Below, piece after piece: positions 57,111-64,000 of a stretch of DNA of 64,000 bases. The notes below the pieces were generated by a model that saw nothing but the letters and a program-made list of their open reading frames with translations, searched no databases and was not told where the DNA came from. This DNA is from RHKX01 sp046330285 (GTDB lineage Bacteria > Actinomycetota > Thermoleophilia > Solirubrobacterales > 70-9), in the NCBI GenBank assembly GCA_046330285.1, contig JAXLSX010000003.1, positions 186,001 through 250,000 of the forward strand, read 5' to 3'. A program made the position numbers and the translations under genes. The stretch's first letter is position 1; the number at the start of each line of letters is the position of its first letter.

Positions 57111-58421
57111 TCACTCAACGGCGAAGACCGGCCAGCGTCCCGGGATCCCCTTGAGCTCCTCCTCGCCCCGCTCGGCGAAGACGAGATCGCCTCCGATCAC
57201 GAGATCGCGGACGGTCCGCGAGACGAGGATCTCCCCACCGTCGGCCAGGCCCATGATCCGAGCCGCGAGGTGGACCGCCACGCCCGCCACGTCGTCGGGG
57301 CTGCGCTGGAGCTCGCCGGCGTGGAGGCCGGCCCGCACGTCGAGGTCGAGGTCGCTCGCGTCGGCGAGGATCGTCTCCGCGCAACGGACGGCCCGGGCCG
57401 GGCCGGTGAAGATCGCGAGGATTCCGTCACCGGTCGTCTTGATCGTCTCGCCGTCGTGAGCCGAGACCGCCGCCCGCGCCCGTGCGAAGTGGCGGTCGAG
57501 CACCTCCGACCAGGCTTCGTCGCCGAGCTCGGTTGCCAGGCGGGTCGAGTCGACGAGATCGGTGAACAGGACCGTCGCGAGGATTCGGCTCGAGACCCGC
57601 GTCGGCGGATTGCCGGTGACGAACTCCTCGACCACGTCCGCGAACCGGTCGGTGTCGTTTCCGAACAGGAAGATCGAGGCTCCCGGGATCTCCCGGTAGG
57701 CGCCGCCGGGGATCTGGTCGGCGAACTGGCGCACGACCTCACCGTCGACGAGCGCCAGATCCGCCGGGTAGACGGCGAGCACCGGGGCCTGGACGAGGTG
57801 GAGGACGTCGCTGATGTCGCTGACGAGCGACATCCGCAGGATTCGCCTCGCCTGCCCGGGAGAGGTCGAGGTCTGGACGTATCGCGTCAGGCGCTCCCGG
57901 CGCACCTCGTCGGCCATCCAATCCGGCGCGAGCCACTCGAGGATCGGCTGCGGCCAGTCGGAGAAGTCTTCGAGTCCGGCGGTCGCGGCCTCGGCGATCT
58001 CGGGGGAGTTGGCGGAAGCCCCCTTGACCGTCGGGGCGAGGGCGATCAGGCCGCCGACCCGTTCCGGCCGGGTGGCCGCGAGCAGCGCGAGCGAGCGAGC
58101 GCCGTCTGTCGAGCCGACCAGCACGGGGCGATCGGACCCGACGGCGTCCATCACCGCCAGTGCGTCCTCCGCATGCGCCTCGAGGGTGAGATCGCCCGCG
58201 ATCGGGTCCGACAGCCCGGAATCGCGGCGGTCGTAGCGGATCACCCGCGCGAACCGGCCCAGCCGCTCCATCAGCCGCCCGACCTCGGGAAGCTCCCACT
58301 GGGTCTCGATGTTCGAGGCGGTCGCCCCGCTCACGAGGAGGTCGTGGGGCCCGGAACCATGCACCTGGTAGGCAATCGCCAAATCGCCGCTTCGCGCATA
58401 GCGAGTCTCGGGACGGACCAC
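57111..58421 (-). CDS. Alpha/beta hydrolase-adenylate/guanylate cyclase fusion (LipJ-like)
   Basis: A 436-residue fusion with the layout of mycobacterial LipJ: an alpha/beta-hydrolase domain (1-270) and a class III cyclase domain (about 275-436). The cyclase has metal Asp288 (LFTDLVDST), Lys328 and Asp332 (IKTTGDG), and AVHLAARI with His384 in the place of the transition-state Asn, as in the class IIIc group. In the hydrolase domain the nucleophile elbow reads GSTDG, so Thr105 replaces the usual Ser, and the domain may only bind ligand. GTG 58421 follows TAGGTT by six bases. It should link an unknown ligand to cAMP or cGMP. Confidence 0.88.
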   Translation of the reverse strand: MVRPETRYARSGDLAIAYQVHGSGPHDLLVSGATASNIETQWELPEVGRLMERLGRFARVIRYDRRDSGLSDPIAGDLTLEAHAEDALAVMDAVGSDRPVLVGSTDGARSLALLAATRPERVGGLIALAPTVKGASANSPEIAEAATAGLEDFSDWPQPILEWLAPDWMADEVRRERLTRYVQTSTSPGQARRILRMSLVSDISDVLHLVQAPVLAVYPADLALVDGEVVRQFADQIPGGAYREIPGASIFLFGNDTDRFADVVEEFVTGNPPTRVSSRILATVLFTDLVDSTRLATELGDEAWSEVLDRHFARARAAVSAHDGETIKTTGDGILAIFTGPARAVRCAETILADASDLDLDVRAGLHAGELQRSPDDVAGVAVHLAARIMGLADGGEILVSRTVRDLVIGGDLVFAERGEEELKGIPGRWPVFAVE

Positions 58422-58471
58422 GGAATGAACCTACACCGGGCCCTGCCCCGGTCAACCGATGGTCGGGGGGG

Positions 58472-58606
58472 TCACCAGCCGCCGAACGCCGCGACGAACA
58501 GGACGGCGAAGCCGATCATGAACAGAAGCGGGTGGATGAAGGTGCCGGCGAGGATCGCGACCAGGAGGATCGCGACGCCGAGGGCGACCATCGCGCCGCG
58601 ACTCAT
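58472..58606 (-). CDS. Small hydrophobic membrane protein (44 aa)
   Basis: A 44-residue protein: MSRGAMVALGVAILLVAILA then GTFIHPLLFMIGFAVLFVAA and FGGW. Two membrane helices joined by a turn around GTFIHP. ATG 58606 has AAAGG about ten bases upstream. The gene is short, but the clean two-helix pattern with basic start and the match to the spacing between firm genes make it likely real. It lies 50 bases upstream of the LipJ-like gene on the same strand. Function unknown; small proteins of this shape can be subunits or regulators of membrane complexes. Confidence 0.6.
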   Translation of the reverse strand: MSRGAMVALGVAILLVAILAGTFIHPLLFMIGFAVLFVAAFGGW

Positions 58607-58706
58607 GACGCGCTCGCCTTTCCGGAACCGGCCTTCACGCCGGCCAGCCTACCCGTACGTCCAGCTGGTGGGGATTGCCGGCGCGATCAGCGAAGGCTGA
58701 ACGGCG

Positions 58707-61700
58707 TCACTTCTTGCGCGCCTGCGACTTCAGGGTGACGCGCGAGGTCTTGGTCGTCGCCTCGCCGCCCTCCGGCTTGTAGGTGATCGAAAGCTTCAGC
58801 TTCAGCTTGTGCTTCTTCGCGAGCTTTCGCTTCGCCGGCTTGCTGAGCTTCGGCTTGAAGCTGAGGGGCCCGGCGCCGGCGGCGGTCCGGGTGACCGCCT
58901 TGAAGGGCGGCTTCGCCCGGCCGCCGGTGGATCTCATGACGGAAGACCCGGCGATCCGGCCACCGCCGGCAGGCGCGACCCGGACCGAGCCCGCGCCCGG
59001 AGCGTTGACGCTGAGCGACGTTCCCTGCCCGATGATCGCCAGCGCGTCGGCGGGCACGATCTTCAGCGACGCCTCGCAGCGGAGGCTTCGCTCGCTGTCG
59101 GGCCCGATATCGCCCGGCTTTGCGTTCGCCAAGTAATCGGACTCCGGACCGCTGCACTCGAACGCCAGGTCCGAGTTCTCGCCGAAGGCCGTCAGGTTCG
59201 CGCTCGTCTGGCACGTATGGCTTCCCCCACCCCGGACGTCGCAGTACCTGTCGACGTCCGGATACTTGCCGCTGCCCGGCGGCGGCGGCCAGCGCTTCAT
59301 AGCGGCTCGGGAGAAGGCGCGGTAAAGGAGCTTGTCGGCATCGCGCCAGACGGTCGTCGTCGTGAGGGAGCACAGGGCGCCGAGGGCACACTGCTCGGCG
59401 ATGCCGACGCACCTGTGGATGGCCGGCCCGGCACAGAAGTCGCCGCTGGGAGAACCAGCGCGGACGGTGCTGATGACGCACGCATACTGCTCGCCCCGAT
59501 TGATCCCGAGATAGGGCTTCAGCTCGCAGTTGAAGCTCGCCGTCTCCGGCTCCTCGATCGCGTAGGTCCTCCGGGCGACGTCACTCTCGACGCCCTCAGC
59601 CGTGACGGCCTTCACCTCGAACGAGTGCGGACCGGAGGCGCGAGCCGGTGCGAGCCAGGGACTGGTGCACGGGGAGAACGCGTCGGTGTCAAGGCGGCAG
59701 CGGAACCCCGCCCCGGGCGTTGGAGAGTCGAAGCTGAACTCCGGCGACTTGAACCAGGTGAAGCCGTCGGGCCCGCCGGTGATCGTCACCGTGGGCTTGG
59801 CCAGGATCGTGAACGTGGTCGATACCACCGGGCCGGTGTTGCCGGCGGGATCACGGGATGCGGAGTAGACGGTGTGAGCGCCGGGCGCGGGAGTGACGAC
59901 CCAACCGGCCGGGGAGGTGCACGGTTGTGTCATCTCGCTGAAGCTCGCCGGCGGAGTGGCGGGGTCGAGCGCGCAGCGCGAGGCGCCGGCGCCCGACGAG
60001 GGCGCGGGATCGCTGGGAGTGCCGGCGATCTGGATCCGGCCCGCGAACTTGTTGCTGCCGAAGCTCTGGCCCTCGTCGAGGTAGGGCTGGATCGAGATCG
60101 CCGTGCTCGGCGCGTGGGTGTCGACGAAGAAATCGCGGAATGCGGGAGTGGGGTCCGCGCCCGCACCGGGAGCGGTTGCGAACACGGCGAATGTGTGGAT
60201 GCCGTCGGCCAGCGACGGCGAGTCGTAGGTCTTCGGAGCCGTGCAAGACGAGTAGTTGGCGATCTGGATCGTGTCGAGACCGCATTTGAAGGTCGAGCTC
60301 GGCCGGTTCGCGGAGAACGCGAAAGTGGGCGTGTTGTCGTTGGTGGCGCCGCTCGGGCCGGAGTCGATCTGGGTGTCGACCGTGTCGTCGTCGGTGATCG
60401 TGAGAGTCGCGGTCGCCGGCGTCCCGAGCTCACCGGTGCCGCCCGGATTCGACAGCGTCAGATCGACCGTCTCGTCCGGTTCGGGATCGGAGTCGCTGAC
60501 GATCGCGACCGGGAACGTCTTCGACGTCTCGCCCGGGGCGAACGTCAGTGTGCCGGAGCTCGCTGAGTAGTCGCCCGGCTGATGAGCGGTCCCGTCCGCG
60601 GTCGCGTAATCGACCGTGGCCCTGCCGGCGCCGCCGCTCCGCTGGACGGTGACGTTCACGATGCCGGCGGACTCCGAGGTCGAGTAGGTCGAGCTCGAGA
60701 AGCTGATCGGCGGGTCGTCGGTGCTGACCCTGATCTGCTGGCCGGTGTCGCCGTATTGCGACCAGGCGACGACCGGCGCACCTCCGCTTCCGACCAGCTC
60801 CGGGCTGAGGCCGTCGTTACCGCTGTAAGCGCCGTTCAGCGGGTTGGTGGCCGCGTCGACGGTGTCCCAGGCGGTGCCGTTGAATCGCTTGACCCAGATC
60901 TCCTGGCCGTTGTTGTACTCGCTCTCGGCGATGTAGGGAACGCCCCCGATCGACGCCAGGCTGGGCCCGTATGCCGGCGAGGCGCCACCGCCCGAGACGG
61001 GGTCGCTACCGGAGCCGACTGGAGCCCACGAGCTGCCGGTCCAGCGGCTGACGTACACCTCGAGGGGACTGTTGAGCACGATCTCGTTCCACGCCACATA
61101 GGGATCGCCGCCGATCCCGATCAGATCCGGGCCATAGGCGCCCAAAGCCGGGTTGTCGGGATCGCCGCGGTTGATCGGGCTCGCCCCCGAACCCACGAAC
61201 GTCCAACCGGTCCCGCTTTCGTTGAGGGTCGCGACGTGGACCTGTCCGTTGCCGTAGTTCTCCACCCACGCGACGTACGGCGCGCCGCCGATCGCCGCGA
61301 TGACCGTGCCTCCCGCCTGCTGGTCGGGAGCGTAATTCAGTGGGCTCGAACCACCGACCTGCGTCCAGGCGCCGCCGCTGAGCTTGTCGACCCAGACCTG
61401 CGCCTTGTTGACACTGGTCTCCTCGCTCCACGCGATATAGGGGACCCCGCCGACGTCGGCGAGGCTGACGGAGCCCGCGCTCTTGGTCGAGTCGCGGTTG
61501 ATCGGGCTCGATGGACTGCCGCCGTCGATCTCGGTCCACCCCGTGCCGCCGGCGTTCAGCTTCGCCACCCGGGCCTCGAGGTTGGTGCCGTCGTCCTCGA
61601 CCCAGGCGACGTAGGGAACGCCGTTGACGGTCGTCAGGTCCGGCCCAGCGGCGTTTGCGGTCGGCGTGTGATTGAGCGGACCGCCGACCTCGACCCAGTC

Positions 61701-61949
61701 GTCTCCGGCGGCGTTGAGCTTCGCGACGTGGACCTGCCTGTTGGAGGCGCCGGCGAGCTCATCCCAGGCGATCCACGGCACCCCGTCGACGACCGCCATG
61801 CTCGGGTTGTCGGCAGTGCTCAGCGCGTCGTGGTTTACGGGGTTGGCACCCCCGATCAACTCGTGCCAAGCGGCCTCGGCGGGAGCCGCCGCCATCGCCA
61901 TCAGCAAGGCCGCGGCCCCGAGGACGACCGCACTCAGTCCCCGTCGCAT
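58707..61949 (-). CDS. Large secreted protein: seven-repeat beta-propeller, Calx-beta and Ig-like domains
   Basis: A 1080-residue exported protein. Signal peptide 1-27 (ends PAEAAW). The motif G-x-P-(Y/W)-(I/V)-A-W recurs seven times (about residues 57, 111, 169, 223, 282, 337, 391), spaced 54-59, so a seven-bladed propeller is likely. A Calx-beta domain follows (about 413-522, with ADGTAHQPGDYSASSGTLTF and the DDD end). Then come Ig-like modules with paired cysteines (FKCGLDT, YSSCTAP), and a Cys-rich region (around 820-960). The end is basic (KLSKPAKRKLAKKHKLKLKL, TSRVTLKSQARKK). ATG 61949 follows TAAGGT by eight bases. Probably a cell-wall-bound adhesin or binding protein. Confidence 0.82.
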   Translation of the reverse strand: MRRGLSAVVLGAAALLMAMAAAPAEAAWHELIGGANPVNHDALSTADNPSMAVVDGVPWIAWDELAGASNRQVHVAKLNAAGDDWVEVGGPLNHTPTANAAGPDLTTVNGVPYVAWVEDDGTNLEARVAKLNAGGTGWTEIDGGSPSSPINRDSTKSAGSVSLADVGGVPYIAWSEETSVNKAQVWVDKLSGGAWTQVGGSSPLNYAPDQQAGGTVIAAIGGAPYVAWVENYGNGQVHVATLNESGTGWTFVGSGASPINRGDPDNPALGAYGPDLIGIGGDPYVAWNEIVLNSPLEVYVSRWTGSSWAPVGSGSDPVSGGGASPAYGPSLASIGGVPYIAESEYNNGQEIWVKRFNGTAWDTVDAATNPLNGAYSGNDGLSPELVGSGGAPVVAWSQYGDTGQQIRVSTDDPPISFSSSTYSTSESAGIVNVTVQRSGGAGRATVDYATADGTAHQPGDYSASSGTLTFAPGETSKTFPVAIVSDSDPEPDETVDLTLSNPGGTGELGTPATATLTITDDDTVDTQIDSGPSGATNDNTPTFAFSANRPSSTFKCGLDTIQIANYSSCTAPKTYDSPSLADGIHTFAVFATAPGAGADPTPAFRDFFVDTHAPSTAISIQPYLDEGQSFGSNKFAGRIQIAGTPSDPAPSSGAGASRCALDPATPPASFSEMTQPCTSPAGWVVTPAPGAHTVYSASRDPAGNTGPVVSTTFTILAKPTVTITGGPDGFTWFKSPEFSFDSPTPGAGFRCRLDTDAFSPCTSPWLAPARASGPHSFEVKAVTAEGVESDVARRTYAIEEPETASFNCELKPYLGINRGEQYACVISTVRAGSPSGDFCAGPAIHRCVGIAEQCALGALCSLTTTTVWRDADKLLYRAFSRAAMKRWPPPPGSGKYPDVDRYCDVRGGGSHTCQTSANLTAFGENSDLAFECSGPESDYLANAKPGDIGPDSERSLRCEASLKIVPADALAIIGQGTSLSVNAPGAGSVRVAPAGGGRIAGSSVMRSTGGRAKPPFKAVTRTAAGAGPLSFKPKLSKPAKRKLAKKHKLKLKLSITYKPEGGEATTKTSRVTLKSQARKK

Positions 61950-62111
61950 CGCAGCGCACCTTAGGCGAACGATCCGGGGCCGTCAACGTATGGCGCTCTG
62001 CCGCGGCCGCGGGGCTTGAAAGGGGCCGGTCCATCCGGTCGACGCCGGGGGCCCGCCCCGTGCCCACGGGCGGCCGGCAGGGATCGGTTCGGATCGGTCG
62101 AACCAGCCACC

Positions 62112-62459
62112 GTGGACCCTGCCCAGCAGCGGCCCCGTGTCGTGCGGGCTCTCGACTACGCGATGCGCGAGCAACACCTCGGCCCGGTGCTCCGCGCCGG
62201 GATCCTTCTGATCGCCGTCGGAACGGCCGTGTACGCGCTCGGGAATGGGTGGAGCGTCGTCGACGCTCTTTACTTCTCGGTCGCCACCCTGACCACATCG
62301 ACGATCGCGGATCCCAGCCTGGTCCTCCACGACGAATGGCTGAAGCTCTTCACGATCGCCTACATCGTCGTCGGCATCGGCATCCTCGTCGAGGCCGGTC
62401 GCCGGATCGGCACGGCGTTCATCGCAGTCCGGGCGCAGGACCAACAGCAGACCTCATAG
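62112..62459 (+). CDS. Two-helix ion channel protein with atypical selectivity filter
   Basis: A 115-residue membrane protein with the two-transmembrane plus pore layout of bacterial potassium channels. Helix 1 is PVLRAGILLIAVGTAVYALG, the pore helix YFSVATLTT, helix 2 LFTIAYIVVGIGILVE. The filter region reads TTSTIADP instead of TVGYGD or TVGFGD, so potassium selectivity is doubtful. GTG 62112 is the first suitable start; it gives a short basic N-terminus (residues 1-22). The gene is 12 bases before the FUSC gene and likely co-transcribed. Ion type unknown. Confidence 0.7.
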   Translation: MDPAQQRPRVVRALDYAMREQHLGPVLRAGILLIAVGTAVYALGNGWSVVDALYFSVATLTTSTIADPSLVLHDEWLKLFTIAYIVVGIGILVEAGRRIGTAFIAVRAQDQQQTS

Positions 62460-62471
62460 GCTGGAGCGACG

Positions 62472-63527
62472 ATGCTGGAGAGGCTTCGTGCGATCCTCGC
62501 TTCGCGCGACGCGCCGCTGCTGTGGAAGGTCTCGGCGATCGCCGCGGTCGGCGGCGCCGGCGGGCTGCTGCTCGGCTCCCTGGTCGGACCGCCCCGCCTG
62601 GCGCTGGGCGCCGCGGTCGCGGCGATCTTCGTCGCCGCCGCGGGAACGGTCCTGCCGCGCGGGTCCGGGCGGCCGGCCGCCGCGGTGGTCGCAATCGGCG
62701 CCGTGGCGTTCGCAACGCTGGCGGCGGCCGTCGGCGGACACCCGCTCGCCGCCGGCCTGGCGATGGCCGCCGTCGCATTCGGCTCCGGCGTCCTCGCGGC
62801 TAGCGGCGGGACGGCGACCCTCCTCGGGGCGCTCCTCGCCACCGCCTACGTGGTCCCGGCCGCCGTCGGGACCGGGTTCGATCAGCCGCTCTGGCGGGTG
62901 GTGGCGGCGGCCGCGGCCGGCGCTGCGTGGGGCATGGTGTTCGCCCGTGCGGTCAGCCACTTCATCGAGGAGGACTCCCCCTCAGAAGGCCGCAACTGGG
63001 CCCGGCGGGTGCCTTCGGAGTCAGCGGCGCTGGCACGGAACCTCGACGACCCGCGGGTCCGCTACGGGCTCCGGCGGGGCATCGCCCTCGGCATCGGCAT
63101 GGCGATCTACGAGCGCACCGGCGACCGCGACGCCCTCTGGGTGATGCTGACCATCTTCGTCGTCCTGCAGCCCGAGGCGCGCGCGTCCTGGGACTTCGCC
63201 GTGGTCCGGACGGTCGGCACCTTCGCCGGGATCCTGTTGCTGCATCTGATCGCCGTCCCCCTCTCCGACACGCAACTCGTGGTCGCCGCCCTGATCGTCC
63301 TCGACCTCGGCCTCGCCTGGATCCTCCGCAATCCGGCGGTGCTGACGATGGCGACGACGGTGTTCGCGGTCGCGATCACCGAGGTTCTCGCCCCCGGATT
63401 CACCGACCCGGCGGGTCACCGCCTCGCCGATACGGTCCTCGGCGCCGCGATAGCCATTCTCATCGGCTACGTCCTCTTCCCGGCGCGCGGCCGTGAAGAG
63501 GAAGAGCAACCCGAGCCCCGGACCTAG
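62472..63527 (+). CDS. FUSC-like membrane protein
   Basis: A 351-residue membrane protein with two halves of hydrophobic helices, the first from about 20 to 160 and the second from about 215 to 345, separated by a soluble loop (EEDSPSEGRNWARRVPSES). The DALWVMLTIFVVLQPEARASWDFAVVRTVGTFAG stretch is the typical FUSC-family signature. Relatives include aromatic acid exporters. ATG 62472 has GGAG five bases upstream. It follows the ion channel gene closely. The C-terminus is acidic (REEEEQPEPRT). Substrate unknown. Confidence 0.82.
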   Translation: MLERLRAILASRDAPLLWKVSAIAAVGGAGGLLLGSLVGPPRLALGAAVAAIFVAAAGTVLPRGSGRPAAAVVAIGAVAFATLAAAVGGHPLAAGLAMAAVAFGSGVLAASGGTATLLGALLATAYVVPAAVGTGFDQPLWRVVAAAAAGAAWGMVFARAVSHFIEEDSPSEGRNWARRVPSESAALARNLDDPRVRYGLRRGIALGIGMAIYERTGDRDALWVMLTIFVVLQPEARASWDFAVVRTVGTFAGILLLHLIAVPLSDTQLVVAALIVLDLGLAWILRNPAVLTMATTVFAVAITEVLAPGFTDPAGHRLADTVLGAAIAILIGYVLFPARGREEEEQPEPRT

Positions 63528-63668
63528 GCACGGCCTCGCCGAGATCGACTCCGCCCGATTCGAATTCGTCCGTGCCCGCTACCGCGCCGACCCGGTACCG
63601 AACACGGTCGGCATGCCGTCCGCGCAGTCCTAACTTCTCATTCGGACAACCCGGCAAGGAGACCCACG

Positions 63669-64000
63669 ATGCGCAATTTCGACGGCAACAGGAGCGGACT
63701 GGCGATGTGGAGGCCGACCCCATCCATGGTGGTGGCGCTGACCGCCTTGTTCATCTCGCTGGGAGGGGTGGCGTGGGCGCTGAAAGCCAACTCGGTCCGC
63801 AGCAAGCAGATCGTGGACGGGGCGATCCAGAACCGCGACCTCGGGACCGGGTCCGTCGACGATCGGGTCGTCGCCGGCAACGCGATCACGAGCCCGGCGA
63901 TCGCTGACGAAACGATCACGAGCGCCGACGTCGCCGACCGCGGGCTCGGCGGGATCGACATCGGCCTCGGCGAAGTGACCGGCGCAAACATCGCCGGCAA
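63669..64000 (+). CDS. Exported repeat protein typical of Thermoleophilia, 3' end cut
   Basis: The first 110 residues are visible. A basic start is followed by the leader TPSMVVALTALFISLGGVAWA, then short repeats of the pattern (A/S)xxSxxIxDxxIxxxDL, read as KANSVRSKQIVDGAIQNRDL, GTGSVDDRVVAGNAI, TSPAIADETITSADVADR. Such proteins are abundant in Thermoleophilia and are exported; their role is unknown. The repeats resemble a right-handed helix of short strands. ATG 63669 follows AAGGAG at eight bases, and the frame is open to the window end. Complete domain content cannot be seen. Confidence 0.75.
   Translation, partial: MRNFDGNRSGLAMWRPTPSMVVALTALFISLGGVAWALKANSVRSKQIVDGAIQNRDLGTGSVDDRVVAGNAITSPAIADETITSADVADRGLGGIDIGLGEVTGANIAG

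Noticed and set aside
62057..62070. CCCGTGCCCACGGG hairpin
   Set aside because: It lies between two divergent starts, so a terminator there makes no sense, and GC-rich palindromes of this size are common here.
1..64000. Search by eye for tRNA, rRNA, CRISPR arrays, insertion sequences, integrases and attachment sites
   Set aside because: No cloverleaf-like gene, no regular repeat-spacer array, no transposase or integrase frame and no terminal inverted repeats were found. Small ncRNAs cannot be excluded without a covariance search.

Overview
The window is a gene-dense, GC-rich stretch of an actinobacterial chromosome with no gap over 300 bases and no rRNA, tRNA, CRISPR array or insertion sequence that I could find. 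Clues to the lineage are the TetR/PucR/SARP regulators, FurA-KatG, an EthA-like monooxygenase, a LipJ-like hydrolase-cyclase, and the many secreted repeat proteins. The cut protein at the right edge (a TPSMVVALTALFISLGG leader followed by short repeats) is a type I associate with Thermoleophilia (Solirubrobacterales and relatives). That placement is an inference from gene content, not a phylogenetic test.

Layout. 1-6.2 kb: cut exported-type protein, DUF167 protein, succinate-semialdehyde dehydrogenase, a large secreted choice-of-anchor-D protein, and divergent crotonase and PaaI-type thioesterase genes. 6.2-9.6 kb: stand-alone LigD polymerase, secreted hydrolase, amine-oxidase-like flavoprotein. 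9.7-14.3 kb: a four-gene aromatic ring-cleavage operon (extradiol dioxygenase, FAH-family hydrolase, flavin monooxygenase, PPOX-fold protein) divergent from a TetR regulator. 14.3-20.6 kb: TetR/cytochrome P450 pair, membrane adenylate cyclase, PucR regulator and EthA-like Baeyer-Villiger monooxygenase. 20.6-26.9 kb: MFS pump, furA-katG, crotonase. 27-31.1 kb: TetR/cupin pair, Nudix hydrolase, and a class III aminotransferase coupled to a kinase-like protein. 31.2-37.9 kb: EamA transporter, AfsR-like SARP regulator, and its probable target operon (small protein, DUF4386 membrane protein, MFS pump). 38-47.8 kb: lipoprotein-TlpA operon, GH31 glycosidase, transporter, MBL-fold hydrolase, alpha/beta hydrolase, arsenate reductase family protein, sulfatase. 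47.8-64 kb: YibE/F protein, a TetR regulator with an apparent ATC start, and a series of large exported proteins (CocE-like hydrolase, FG-GAP lipoprotein, beta-helix protein, propeller/Calx-beta protein), a LipJ-like cyclase, an ion channel and a FUSC protein.

How the genes work together. The window is dominated by catabolic units, each paired with its own regulator on the opposite strand, and by exported proteins. Two transcription patterns recur. Many first genes have a TANNNT box 6-9 bases before the start codon and no Shine-Dalgarno sequence, which suggests leaderless transcripts. The divergent regulator/operon spacers carry symmetric or tandem repeats placed between the two -10 boxes: three 18-bp units at 13.6 kb and two 11-bp units at 35.16 kb. 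The strongest leads are these operator arrays, the ATC-start TetR gene, the kinase-like/aminotransferase pair, the atypical channel filter and a shared basic C-terminal module on two exported proteins. All motif and coordinate statements were read by eye; no alignment or search was run.
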